Origin: Haloarchaeobius sp. HME9146
Lineage (GTDB): Archaea > Halobacteriota > Halobacteria > Halobacteriales > Natrialbaceae
Length of the DNA stretch: 64,000 nt
NCBI RefSeq assembly: GCF_025399835.1
Contig: NZ_JAODVR010000001.1
Location: 3,038,001-3,102,000 of the forward strand
Direction: 5' to 3'
Shown here: positions 42,976-51,589 of the stretch, piece after piece
Layout of the letters: each line of letters starts with the position of its first letter
Position numbering within the stretch: position 1 is the first letter of the stretch
Notes under the pieces: model-generated
What the model was told of the DNA's origin: nothing
What the model saw: only the letters and a program-made list of their open reading frames with translations
The model's database searches: none
Made by a program: the position numbers and the translations under genes

Positions 42976-44457
42976 CTACGCGACGACCCGGGTCGCGGCC
43001 TGCTGGTCGACGACGACGCGGGTATCCTCGCCGTCGTCGTCCGCCTGCACGCTACCGGCCTGCTTGGAGTCGGTCATCGTGATGGTGACGTGGGAGTTGT
43101 TCCCCGTCGCGGTGGCCTGGGTCACGAAGTTCTCGTGACCGGCCAGGATGACGACCGTCTCGGAGTCGATGTCGACCATACGGTAGTTGTGCTCTTCGTC
43201 CATGGCGTAGACGCCGTTCTGCTCGGTGCCACGGTTGTCGAGCCACTGCTGGTAGATGTCGACGAACTCCTCCTTCTCGGAGGCGTTGTCGAAGCGGACC
43301 GTCCAGCCGTAGCCGTACTTGTAGCTCTCGGCGTAGCTGGTGTTCTGGAACTGCATCAGGCGGTCCGCGCCCCAGCCCTCGGCCCCGGCGGCGGCGAGCT
43401 CACCGGAGACCTCGGCGCGGAGCGACGAGCGCAGGAACAGCTCGCCCTTGGTGGACTTGGAGTACTGGTTCCAGACCGAATCCGACCCCTGCTCGACGGT
43501 GAGGTTCTTCGGGAGGTCCTCGTCGGGCATCTTGTTGTGCATTATCTGCTCCATCGTGACCGCGGGGTTGTCGTAGAGCTTCTCGAACTCGGCGGTGGAG
43601 TTGACGCGGAACTTGGTGTAGCGCTCGCCCATCACGTACGGGCCGAGCGTGTACATCGAGAACGCAGAGGAGTTCGCCCACGACTCGACCGAGCGGGAGG
43701 CGGCCTCCTTGCCCATGTACCGCTCCTGGTACTCGCTCTCGAAGTAGACCGCGCTGCCCTCGATGAGGGAGGTCTCGACGTTCGCGAGGTTCACGCCGTC
43801 ACTGCGGAGGTTCGAGGCGAGGCGATCCTGGCTGCCCTGGTAGAACTGGACGGCGTGCAGGAACTCGTGGGCCGCGGTGACCTCGGCCTCGGAGGCGTTC
43901 TGCGTGCGGCCCGGGGCGGGCGAGCCGTCCTGCTTCGCGATGTAGCGCATGACGACGTTGACCTCGACGCCACCGTCGGGGTTCATCTGCGGCTGGGCGT
44001 AGCCAGCGACGTACACGCTGGGCGTGCCCTCGGGGGCGATGCCCATGACGGCCTGGAACGACTGGTTGCTGAAGCCGAACTGGTCGAAGGTGTACGGCGT
44101 GGTCTGCTCGGGGCTCTTCGACTGGATGGAGGGGCCCTGCGTGACGTTCGAGCCGGTCATCTCCAGGATGTTGCGGTACACCTGGTCGGCGTCGAAGCCG
44201 AGGCAGACGCCGCTCTCCTGGACGATGTCGTCGTCACCCTGGCCGGAGTACTCGCAGGACTCCTTGGCCGGTTCGGACGTGGTCGTCTGCGTCGCGGTCG
44301 GCGTCTGTGTCGCCGTGGTCGTCGTCTGTACGGTCGTAGCGGTGGACGTCGCTGCCTCGGTGTCCTCGATGGTCGTCGAGGTGTCCTGTGTGGCGGTGTT
44401 GCAGCCAGCCACGAGGAGCATGAGGGCCAACGTCAGTGCGAGAAGCGGGCGTTTCAT
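42976..44457 (-). CDS. lipoprotein with HExxH zinc-protease-like motif
   Basis: The 493-residue protein has a Sec-type lipoprotein signal (MKRPLLALTLALMLLVAGC, lipidated C19) and a Thr-rich linker to about residue 65. The outer domain contains AAHEFLHAVQFYQ, an HExxH motif (H197, E198, H201), followed 32 residues later by E233 in SLIEGSAVYFE, the spacing of gluzincin metalloproteases. Several N-x-S/T sites may be glycosylated. It is probably a membrane-anchored, outward-facing zinc peptidase of a family I do not recognise. AAAAATATC near 44505 on the minus strand may be its TATA box. Confidence 0.8.
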   Translation of the reverse strand: MKRPLLALTLALMLLVAGCNTATQDTSTTIEDTEAATSTATTVQTTTTATQTPTATQTTTSEPAKESCEYSGQGDDDIVQESGVCLGFDADQVYRNILEMTGSNVTQGPSIQSKSPEQTTPYTFDQFGFSNQSFQAVMGIAPEGTPSVYVAGYAQPQMNPDGGVEVNVVMRYIAKQDGSPAPGRTQNASEAEVTAAHEFLHAVQFYQGSQDRLASNLRSDGVNLANVETSLIEGSAVYFESEYQERYMGKEAASRSVESWANSSAFSMYTLGPYVMGERYTKFRVNSTAEFEKLYDNPAVTMEQIMHNKMPDEDLPKNLTVEQGSDSVWNQYSKSTKGELFLRSSLRAEVSGELAAAGAEGWGADRLMQFQNTSYAESYKYGYGWTVRFDNASEKEEFVDIYQQWLDNRGTEQNGVYAMDEEHNYRMVDIDSETVVILAGHENFVTQATATGNNSHVTITMTDSKQAGSVQADDDGEDTRVVVDQQAATRVVA

Positions 44458-44551
44458 CGGAAAACTACACGAAAAACAGGAGTCGTGAAACTTGAGCCTT
44501 CCGATATTTTTTCACAGCCAAACAGGTAAGAAGTTTAACCTTGAGAGAAAT

Positions 44552-46060
44552 TCACATCCAGTCGTCGAGTCCGGACTGGCCGTCGTCCGTCTCGGCCTCC
44601 TCATCTGCCGATTCCTCGGCTTGTTCGGTCGTGTCAGCGCTGTCCCCGCCACCGAGGGTCTGCTGGTCGTCGTCCGAGCCGGACTCCTCGCTCTTGCCCC
44701 CGTCGGCTGCCGATTCCGCGGCGGCCCCGCCCCGCGTCGAATCGCTCGCGAAGCCCTCGAACGCGCCACCGGAGTGTTCGACGGCCTCGGTCTCGCGCAG
44801 CTCCTCGGCGTCCGCGACGATGTCCTGGACCTTGTTCGTGCTCTCACCGCTCCCCGTGATGAACGACACCTCGGCGGCGTCGAACTCGTAGACTGCGGCC
44901 ATCTGGACGGTCAGGTCGCGGGGCTTGCAGTGGTGGGTCATCGTCGCCAGGAACGGCATCACGTCCCGGCGGGCCGTCGCGATGCTGAAGCCGCCCTTCT
45001 CGGCGATCTTGCGGGCGATGGCGTCGCGCTTCTTCCGGGTGCCCTTCGACCGTCCGAGCTTCGACCAGTAGCTCGGCGGGCCGTACCGGGTCCAGCCGCC
45101 GTGGTCGTGCTGGCGCGAGGCCGCGACGCCCGCGGCCACGTTGTCGGTGACGTAGCGCCAGAACGAGTAGTCCTGCGTCGAGCGCACCCGGCCGAGCCAG
45201 GTGTCGCCCCGCGCGATGTAGCCGTAGGCGTCGGCGAGTTCGTCGCCCCGGTAGTCCTTCGGCATGTTGTCCTCGACCCAGTTCAGCAGGTCGTCGGGCG
45301 TCTCGTCCACGTCGTAGGCCGCATACAGCGCCTCCTGTGCGCCCTTGTGCTTGATGACGTCGTCGAGGAAGTCGAAGATGCCCTCCGTCTTGTCCCGCTC
45401 GCCCATCACCACGTCGTCGACGGTGAGTCGCTGGCCCTGTTCGGCGAGCGCCTGCAGGTCGTTGACGGCCGAGCGCAGGTCGCCGCTCGTGTTCTCGGCG
45501 ATCTTCTCCAGCGCGTCCTGTTCGTACTCGATATCCTCCTTGCGGCAGAGGTCTCGGAGGACGGGCACGATGGAGCGCTTCGAGACGTCGCGGAACTGGA
45601 TGTCCTTGCAGGCGTTCCGGAGGCTGTTGCTCATGTCGTAGAACTCGTTCGCGATGAGCACGATGGGCTGGTTCGCCTCCTTGACGATGCGGGTCACCTC
45701 GCGCGAGCCGCCGTAGTCGCTGTTCCCGTGGAAGTTGTCGGCCTCGTCCACGATGAGCAGCTGGCGGCCGCCGCTGCCGCCGCCGAGCGTCTGGTTCTGC
45801 GAGGCGCGCCCGGCGAAGCGCTTGATGTCGTCGGCAGTCCGCGAGTCGCTCGCGTTCAGCTCCATCACCGGCCAGCCCATGTCGTTGGCCAGCGCGTGCG
45901 CCGCAGAGGTCTTTCCGACCCCCGGCGAGCCGTGGATGATGGCGGCCTGCCGGTGGTCGTCCCACGTGTCGGCCCACTGCTTGAACTGCTTGCGGGCCTT
46001 GTCGTTCCCCCGGACCTCCGACAGGGTTCTCGGGCGATACTTTTCGGTCCAGTCAGCCAT
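44552..46060 (-). CDS. rfcL: replication factor C large subunit
   Basis: The 502-residue clamp-loader subunit has the N-terminal WTEKYRPRTLSEVRGN box, Walker A HGSPGVGKT (44-51), Walker B LLIVDEADN (D105, E106) and AAA+ sensor motifs. Archaeal RFC places PCNA on primed DNA with small subunits encoded elsewhere. The last 90 residues are an acidic Ser/Asp/Glu tail ending DDGQSGLDDWM, which may contact PCNA or partners. I chose ATG 46060 (MADWTEKYRPRTL) as the conserved start; further upstream is promoter DNA. Confidence 0.95.
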   Translation of the reverse strand: MADWTEKYRPRTLSEVRGNDKARKQFKQWADTWDDHRQAAIIHGSPGVGKTSAAHALANDMGWPVMELNASDSRTADDIKRFAGRASQNQTLGGGSGGRQLLIVDEADNFHGNSDYGGSREVTRIVKEANQPIVLIANEFYDMSNSLRNACKDIQFRDVSKRSIVPVLRDLCRKEDIEYEQDALEKIAENTSGDLRSAVNDLQALAEQGQRLTVDDVVMGERDKTEGIFDFLDDVIKHKGAQEALYAAYDVDETPDDLLNWVEDNMPKDYRGDELADAYGYIARGDTWLGRVRSTQDYSFWRYVTDNVAAGVAASRQHDHGGWTRYGPPSYWSKLGRSKGTRKKRDAIARKIAEKGGFSIATARRDVMPFLATMTHHCKPRDLTVQMAAVYEFDAAEVSFITGSGESTNKVQDIVADAEELRETEAVEHSGGAFEGFASDSTRGGAAAESAADGGKSEESGSDDDQQTLGGGDSADTTEQAEESADEEAETDDGQSGLDDWM

Positions 46061-46137
46061 TGCACGGTGGTTGGTGTGAGCCGCGTTTAGTGGTTGCGGA
46101 GCGGCCATCGCGGCCACGGGAGCCCGAGGCAGTTGTT

Positions 46138-46175
46138 GTTAATAATCGGCCAAGAAGTTAACAAGAGCTATTAAC
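46138..46175. promoter_or_regulatory. GTTAA-rich operator/promoter of the zinc-type ABC operon
   Basis: GTTAATA (46138-46144) and TATTAAC (46169-46175) form a perfect inverted repeat with the palindrome GTTAAC (46157-46162) between them. The TATA-like CTATTAACT overlaps the last arm, about 27 bp before ATG 46197. A metal-responsive repressor binding here would block transcription. The identity of the regulator is unknown. Confidence 0.55.
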
Positions 46176-46196
46176 TAGCGTGTTTTCGTTAGCAAC

Positions 46197-47204
46197 ATGG
46201 AACGAACGACGCGCCGGAGCGTCCTTCTCGGGAGCGCGGCAACGACAGCGGCACTCGCCGGCTGTCTCGGGTCCATCACAACCGGGTCCGAGGGCGGCGA
46301 GGGCGAGACGACGGTCCAGACCTCCTTCTTCGTGGTCTCGGACTTCGCGAGCGCCGTGGCAGGTGACGACCTCGCCGTGAACAACCTGATCCCGTTCGGC
46401 CAGCACGGCCACGGCTGGGAACCGGGCCCCGACGTCCAGCGGAAGGTCCACGGGGCCGACGGGTTCGTTTACGTCGGCGAGGGGTTCCAGCCCTGGGCAG
46501 ACAAACTCGTCCGGAACGTCCGCGACGACGGGGCGGACGTCCACGTCATCGAGGCCTGGGAGGGCATCGACCTGCTGCCGGCCGACGGCGGGCACGAGGA
46601 AGAACACCACGACGAATCGGGTCACGACGACGAGCACCACGAAGAGGAGGAACACGACGACCACGGCGCGGTGGACCCCCACTTCTGGCTCGATTCGGAC
46701 CGGGCGACCCGGGCGGTCCGGACCATCGCCGACGGCCTCGCGAGCGTCGACCCGGACAACGAGGCGGCCTACGCCGAGAACGCGGACGCGTTCACCGACC
46801 GCCTCGCGGCCATGGACGCGACGTTCGAGGAGCGACTGACCGACCGGACGACCGACACCGTCCTCGTCGCGGGCCACAACTCCTTCCAGTACCTCGGGAA
46901 CCGCTACGACTTCCACGTCGAGGCGCTGACCGGGATCGCGCCGGACGCGACTCCCACGCCGAAGGACATCACGCGGGCGCAGGCCGTCATCGACGAGCAC
47001 GACATCGAGTACCTGCTCGCGCCGGTATTCGAGTCCGACCGGGCCGCGACCCAGCTCGTCGCCGAGACCGACGCGACCGAGGTCCTGCCCCTGACGCCGG
47101 TCCCGAGCCTCACCGACGAGTGGCACGAGCGGGGCTGGGGCTACGTCGACGTGATGGAGAACGTGAACTTGCCGTCGCTGGCGACGGCCCTGGGGGCCGA
47201 ATGA
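46197..47204 (+). CDS. znuA: zinc/manganese-type ABC transporter, metal-binding lipoprotein
   Basis: The 335-residue cluster A-I solute-binding protein has a Tat lipoprotein signal (TTRRSVLLGSAATTAALAGC, C23). Metal ligand candidates are His in FGQHGHGWEP, DPHFWLD and VAGHNSFQYL, with an Asp/Glu near the end. A His/Asp/Glu-rich loop (133-156) contains about nine His, the hallmark of ZnuA-type zinc chaperoning loops. Zinc is therefore the most likely substrate, with manganese possible. The promoter has a GTTAA inverted repeat. Its stop overlaps the ATPase ATG by four bases. Confidence 0.92.
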   Translation: MERTTRRSVLLGSAATTAALAGCLGSITTGSEGGEGETTVQTSFFVVSDFASAVAGDDLAVNNLIPFGQHGHGWEPGPDVQRKVHGADGFVYVGEGFQPWADKLVRNVRDDGADVHVIEAWEGIDLLPADGGHEEEHHDESGHDDEHHEEEEHDDHGAVDPHFWLDSDRATRAVRTIADGLASVDPDNEAAYAENADAFTDRLAAMDATFEERLTDRTTDTVLVAGHNSFQYLGNRYDFHVEALTGIAPDATPTPKDITRAQAVIDEHDIEYLLAPVFESDRAATQLVAETDATEVLPLTPVPSLTDEWHERGWGYVDVMENVNLPSLATALGAE

Positions 47205-47947
47205 GCGTCGTCGAGCTCACCGACGTGACCTTCGGGTACGGCGGGCAGCCCGCAGTCGAGGACGTCTCGCTTGCCGTGGAGGCAGGCGACTTCCTCGGGC
47301 TCGTCGGCCCGAACGGGTCGGGGAAGACGACCCTGCTCCGGCTCATGCTCGGGCTGGTCCGCCCCGACAGCGGCGAGGTCCGACTCTTCGACGAGCCCGC
47401 ACGCCGGTTCTCCGATGGGACGAAGGTCGGCTACGTCGCCCAGGAGACCACCGGGACCGCGAGCGGGATGCCCATCACGGTCCACGAGGTCGTCAGGATG
47501 GGCCGGTACCCCCACGTCGGCCTCGGGCGGTTCGGGACCGACGACCGCGAGGCGGTCGCCGAGGCCATGGCGCGCGTCGGCGTCACCGACCTGCAGGACC
47601 GCCGCATCTCGGCGCTCTCGGGCGGGCAGCGCCAGCGGGTGTTCATCGCCCGGGCGCTCGCCGCCGAGGCGGACCTGCTCGCACTCGACGAGCCGACCGT
47701 CGGGGTCGACGCCGAGTCCCGCGAGGAGTTCTACGACCTGCTCCGGGACCTGAACGCCGAGGGGCTCACCATCGTCCTCGTCGAGCACGACATCGGCGTC
47801 GTCACGGCCTACACCTCGACGGTCGCCTGCATCAACCGGAGGCTCTTCTTCCACGGGGACTCGCTCGACTTCTCCGAGAGCGACGCCCTCACCGATGCCT
47901 ACGGAGCGAACCAGCGACTGCTCGACCACCACCATCACCACCACTGA
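47201..47947 (+). CDS. znuC: zinc-type ABC transporter, ATP-binding protein with natural His6 tail
   Basis: The 248-residue ATPase has Walker A GPNGSGKTT, a Q loop in YVAQETTGT, signature LSGGQRQRVFIARAL, Walker B LLALDEPTVGVD and switch His in LVEHDIGVV. The last residues are LLDHHHHHH; six consecutive His codons (mostly CAC, one CAT) immediately precede the stop. The tail might sense or buffer cytoplasmic zinc at the transporter. It overlaps znuA by four bases, and the permease gene starts 3 bp after its stop. Confidence 0.94.
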   Translation: MSVVELTDVTFGYGGQPAVEDVSLAVEAGDFLGLVGPNGSGKTTLLRLMLGLVRPDSGEVRLFDEPARRFSDGTKVGYVAQETTGTASGMPITVHEVVRMGRYPHVGLGRFGTDDREAVAEAMARVGVTDLQDRRISALSGGQRQRVFIARALAAEADLLALDEPTVGVDAESREEFYDLLRDLNAEGLTIVLVEHDIGVVTAYTSTVACINRRLFFHGDSLDFSESDALTDAYGANQRLLDHHHHHH

Positions 47948-47949
47948 CC

Positions 47950-48858
47950 ATGTCCACGCTCACCCTCTCTGTCGCGTCACTCTCCAGCACATCCCCCTTC
48001 CAGCCCACCTTCCTCGGGTTCCTCGCCGAGATGCTCGGCTACCCCTTCATGCAACGCGCGTTCATCGCAGGGGTCTGTATCGCCGTCGTCGCCCCGCTGG
48101 TCGGGTCGTTCCTCATCCACCGCCAGCTGTCGATGATCGGCGACACGCTCGCCCACACCGCCTTCGCCGGGGTCGCCGTCGGCCTGTTCCTCGGCGAGAC
48201 GGTCGGCCTCGGCGTCTCGCCGTACCTCACCGCCCTCGTGGTCGCCGTGCTCGCCGCGTTGCTCGTCCAGCTCCTCTCGGAGCACACCGAGGTGTACAAC
48301 GACGTGTCGATGGCCATCGTCCTCACCGGCGGGTTCGCCCTCGGGACCGTCCTCATCAGCCTCACCAGCGGCGGCATCGCGGTCGGCATCGGTCAGTACC
48401 TCTTCGGGAGCCTGTCGACGCTGACGCGCCCCGCCGTAGAGCGACTGGTGGTCCTCAGCGCGGTCGTCGCGCTCGTGGTCGCGCTCGCGTACCGGCAGCT
48501 GCTCTACGTCACCTTCGACGAGGCGGCGGCCCACACCGCGGGCATGCGCGTCGACTGGTTGAACCGGCTGCTCGTCGTCCTCACCGCACTGGTCGTCGTC
48601 GGCGCGATGCAGATGATGGGCGTCATCCTCGTCGCCGCGTTGCTGGTCGTCCCGGTCGCGACCGCCATGCAGGTCGCCGGGAGCTTCCGGCAGTCCCTCG
48701 TGTTCGCCATCGTCGCCGCCCAGGTCGCGGTGCTCTCGGGGACGACGCTCTCGTACACCTACGGTATCGCCGCCGGCGGCACCATCGTCCTCGTCGCAAT
48801 CGGGGGCTACCTGCTGGCGGCCGCGGTCGGGGGACTCGGACTCGCAGGAGCGCGGTGA
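47950..48858 (+). CDS. znuB: zinc-type ABC transporter, permease
   Basis: The 302-residue permease is of the ABC-3 family, with eight to nine membrane helices. Recognisable stretches are MQRAFIAGVCIAVVAPLVGS, FLIHRQLSMIGDTLAHTAFA (the conserved cytoplasmic coupling/metal region), LFGSLSTLT and GAMQMMGVILVAALLVVPVA. It would form the channel for the metal delivered by ZnuA. It is the third gene of the operon. A separate promoter with TTTACTTA follows before the next gene, so the PQQ-repeat genes are probably transcribed independently. Confidence 0.93.
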   Translation: MSTLTLSVASLSSTSPFQPTFLGFLAEMLGYPFMQRAFIAGVCIAVVAPLVGSFLIHRQLSMIGDTLAHTAFAGVAVGLFLGETVGLGVSPYLTALVVAVLAALLVQLLSEHTEVYNDVSMAIVLTGGFALGTVLISLTSGGIAVGIGQYLFGSLSTLTRPAVERLVVLSAVVALVVALAYRQLLYVTFDEAAAHTAGMRVDWLNRLLVVLTALVVVGAMQMMGVILVAALLVVPVATAMQVAGSFRQSLVFAIVAAQVAVLSGTTLSYTYGIAAGGTIVLVAIGGYLLAAAVGGLGLAGAR

Positions 48859-48921
48859 AGCGGTCCCGGAACGGTGGGTCGGGCCGGACGGTCGTGGTGT
48901 CCGTATCAGTCCCGAAACTAC

Positions 48922-48929
48922 TTTACTTA
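48922..48929 (+). promoter_or_regulatory. TATA-like box for the first PQQ-repeat lipoprotein
   Basis: TTTACTTA lies about 24-28 bp upstream of ATG 48950 and fits a leaderless transcript separate from the zinc transporter operon. Confidence 0.55.
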
Positions 48930-48949
48930 ACAGTTCTTCCCGCAGAATT

Positions 48950-50215
48950 ATGTGGGGCTTTCAAGCGCGTGGACGGGCGGTCGACCGGCGCACAGTCCTG
49001 GCGGGTCTGGGACTGTCGCTCGGGTCGGGCTGTCTCCGTCTCGAGGAGGCGAACGCGACGGGCGAGCCGGGGACCGGAGCGACGGGGACCCGACGGCGCA
49101 CGACGCAGGGGACGCAGACCGCCAGTGCGACTGCCACCGACACCGAAACGGCGACTGCCGAACCGACGGACACGGCCGAACCGACGGACACCGAGACCGA
49201 GACGGAGACGGAGACCGACCCCGGTCCATCGCTCCAGCTGCGGTGGGAAGACCGGCGTCGAACGAAATACGGCGTCGCAGATGACGGACTCCTCATCAAC
49301 GCCTGGGATCACGGGGTGCAGGCGACGGAAGTCTCGTCGGGAGACACCCGCTGGGAACAGCGGTCGCTCGCGCGAATCGGGACGGACTGCGTTCCACTAC
49401 TGACAGACGACTACGTGTTCGCTGCCGGCCGGAACGAAGACGAATCGGGGAATCTCGTCCTGAAGATCGACCGTCGCAGCGGTGCGATTGTGGCCCAGAA
49501 CACCATCGAACGGATAACCCCGTTCATCGGGCAGCCACACCTCGCCGACGGCACCCTCGTCCTCGGTATCGAGACGTACAACGACAACGATACCCTGTAC
49601 ACCCTCGACGCCGATACCCTCGAAGTGACGTGGTCCGGCCAGCCGACCACGGAGCGATTCATCGGTGCGGCCGTCGTCGACGGATTGATCTACACGAACT
49701 TCTTCAACTTCGACGCCCTGTTCTCGTTTCCCGACTTCTCCCTGCTCTGGGAAGACGATGGTGCAGGCCTCGGCAGCCCGCCGGTGGCCCACGACGGGCT
49801 CCTCTATGTGCCGGGGGACTCCTGCGTTCGGTGTCTGGACCCGGCCACCAGGGAGACGCGGTGGAAATCGATGCGGTTCGGGCGGGCGGAGGCGATCCGG
49901 GTCGTCGAGGATACGGTCTTCGTCGGCAGTTCGACCTACGCCACGGCGTTCGACAGGGCGACCGGGGAGCTGCGCTGGCAGACCTCGGTCGGCCAGGACA
50001 CCTCGAATGGGCTTTCGCCCAACCGATTCGCCGTCGAAGCGGACCAGGGTCTCGTCTGGGGGCTCGGGAAGTACAACGTCACTGGCATCGATAGCACGAC
50101 CGGAGAGGTCGTCGGCCGGGGCGAAGTCGGTGAGTGGGCTGACTGGCTCGCGGCCGACGGCGACCGCGTGGTCGCCGGAAACGTCGACGGCAGGAAGTGC
50201 TATCAGGTGCCATGA
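48950..50215 (+). CDS. PQQ-repeat beta-propeller lipoprotein, copy 1
   Basis: The 421-residue protein has a Tat lipoprotein signal (VDRRTVLAGLGLSLGSGC, C28), a Thr/Glu-rich linker to about residue 95, and a beta-propeller of PQQ-like blades (TLYTLDADTLEVTWSGQP, VRCLDPATRETRWKS, TAFDRATGELRWQTSVGQ, VTGIDSTTGEVVGRGEVG). Such propellers on the outer membrane face bind proteins or cofactors; PQQ enzyme residues are not evident, so a scaffold is likelier. It is paralogous to the next gene, 85 bp downstream (shared LEVTWSGQP/LDLVWSGQP and SPPVAHDGLLYVPGD/GPPVAHEGTVYLPAD). Confidence 0.85.
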   Translation: MWGFQARGRAVDRRTVLAGLGLSLGSGCLRLEEANATGEPGTGATGTRRRTTQGTQTASATATDTETATAEPTDTAEPTDTETETETETDPGPSLQLRWEDRRRTKYGVADDGLLINAWDHGVQATEVSSGDTRWEQRSLARIGTDCVPLLTDDYVFAAGRNEDESGNLVLKIDRRSGAIVAQNTIERITPFIGQPHLADGTLVLGIETYNDNDTLYTLDADTLEVTWSGQPTTERFIGAAVVDGLIYTNFFNFDALFSFPDFSLLWEDDGAGLGSPPVAHDGLLYVPGDSCVRCLDPATRETRWKSMRFGRAEAIRVVEDTVFVGSSTYATAFDRATGELRWQTSVGQDTSNGLSPNRFAVEADQGLVWGLGKYNVTGIDSTTGEVVGRGEVGEWADWLAADGDRVVAGNVDGRKCYQVP

Positions 50216-50300
50216 ACGGCCACATCGCACTGGCGCATCCGAGAGACGACCGGCGGAACAGTCGGTATGAAGACACCAGATGGGTGAGAGGAGGTGTGAG

Positions 50301-51491
50301 ATGACGCGACGACGCACCGTCGTCTGTGGCCTCGCGTCGCTTCTCAGCGCCGGCTGCCTCCGGCTCCAAGACACCACCGAGGAGGCCGGGCCGGCCAGGG
50401 AGCCGTCGACGACGGGCGAACCCAGCAGTGTGAAGGCCGAGTCGACGACAAGTGTGAAGACCGAGTCGACGACGACCGACGTGACGCCGAAGGTGAAGGA
50501 GGTGTGGGAAGAGTCCCGGTACGGGCAGGCCGGGGTCGCCGATGGCACCGACCTCGTCACGACCCGGCGCGTCGGCGTCCAGGTGGCCGCCGTGTCCGAC
50601 GGGAGCAGGAAGTGGAACCAATCGGTCCCCGGTGACATCGAAGCTGCCTGTCTCCCGGTCGTGACGGACGAGTTCGTGTACGTCGCTGGCCAGGAGCGAG
50701 GGGCATCGACGAGCACGGTCAAGAAGTTCCGCCGGGACGGTGGTGCGCTGGCAGCCCAGGCCACGGTCGAACACTCCGAGAACTTCCACGGGGAACCGCA
50801 GCTCGTCGACGACCTGCTGGTCGTCGGCGCAGACCCCGGGCACGGTAGTGACCAGGACACGCTGTTCGCGTTCGACGCGGAGACCCTCGACCTCGTCTGG
50901 TCCGGCCAGCCCGTCAACGACCAGTTCGTCGGTGCGGTCGTGGTCGACGACACCCTGTTCGCCGGGTTCCACGGCTACGTCGGCGCGTTCTCGCTCCCCG
51001 ACTTCGAACGCGTGTGGGAGCAGGACCGCAGCGGCGCGACGGGCCCGCCAGTGGCACACGAGGGGACCGTGTACCTGCCGGCAGATACCGAGGTCCAGGC
51101 CATCGACGCGGCCAGCCGCGAGACCAGCTGGCGGACACCGATAAACGAACGGACCAGACACGCCCAGGCCGTCGGCGACACGCTGCTCGTCGGTGGAAGG
51201 TCGAACCTGTACGCGCTCGATACCGGCACGGGGTCTGTTCGCTGGCGGGGGCACATCGCCTCGGCGACGGACGATTCGAGCACCGCCGCCGGCCCGGAAG
51301 GTGTGGCAGTCCAGCCAGCGGCCGGCGTCGTCTGGGGCACCAGTGGTGCGACCGTCACTGGCATCGACATCGAAACCGGAGCCGTCTTCGGGACCATCGA
51401 GTTCCCCGAGCGCGCCCGGTGGGTGACCGCGGTCGGCAAGCGTCTCGCGGCTGGAACCGCCGAGCGAACGGCCGGCTACGTCGTCGAGTGA
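50301..51491 (+). CDS. PQQ-repeat beta-propeller lipoprotein, copy 2
   Basis: The 396-residue paralogue of the preceding protein has a short Tat lipoprotein signal (MTRRRTVVCGLASLLSAGC, C19), a Thr/Ser/Lys linker with a repeated AESTTSVKTESTT peptide, and PQQ-like blades (LFAFDAETLDLVWSGQP, VQAIDAASRETSWRTP, LYALDTGTGSVRWRGH, VTGIDIETGAVFGTIEF). The two genes clearly arose by duplication and diverged in the linker. GGAGGTG at 50290-50296 is a possible ribosome-binding site before ATG 50301. Function and partner are unknown. Confidence 0.85.
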   Translation: MTRRRTVVCGLASLLSAGCLRLQDTTEEAGPAREPSTTGEPSSVKAESTTSVKTESTTTDVTPKVKEVWEESRYGQAGVADGTDLVTTRRVGVQVAAVSDGSRKWNQSVPGDIEAACLPVVTDEFVYVAGQERGASTSTVKKFRRDGGALAAQATVEHSENFHGEPQLVDDLLVVGADPGHGSDQDTLFAFDAETLDLVWSGQPVNDQFVGAVVVDDTLFAGFHGYVGAFSLPDFERVWEQDRSGATGPPVAHEGTVYLPADTEVQAIDAASRETSWRTPINERTRHAQAVGDTLLVGGRSNLYALDTGTGSVRWRGHIASATDDSSTAAGPEGVAVQPAAGVVWGTSGATVTGIDIETGAVFGTIEFPERARWVTAVGKRLAAGTAERTAGYVVE

Positions 51492-51589
51492 GGCCTGTTC
51501 GGGCGCGAGTCGCGACCGAGGACCGCACGGAGGTCACCGGTACCTGCCGGCGGCCAGTCCGTTACTGGGCGTGACGCGATACCTGCCGG

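Noticed and set aside
49397-50953. A 518-codon minus-strand frame opposite the PQQ-repeat genes
   Set aside because: It overlaps two paralogous plus-strand genes with signal peptides and propeller blades. The opposite reading has no motif.
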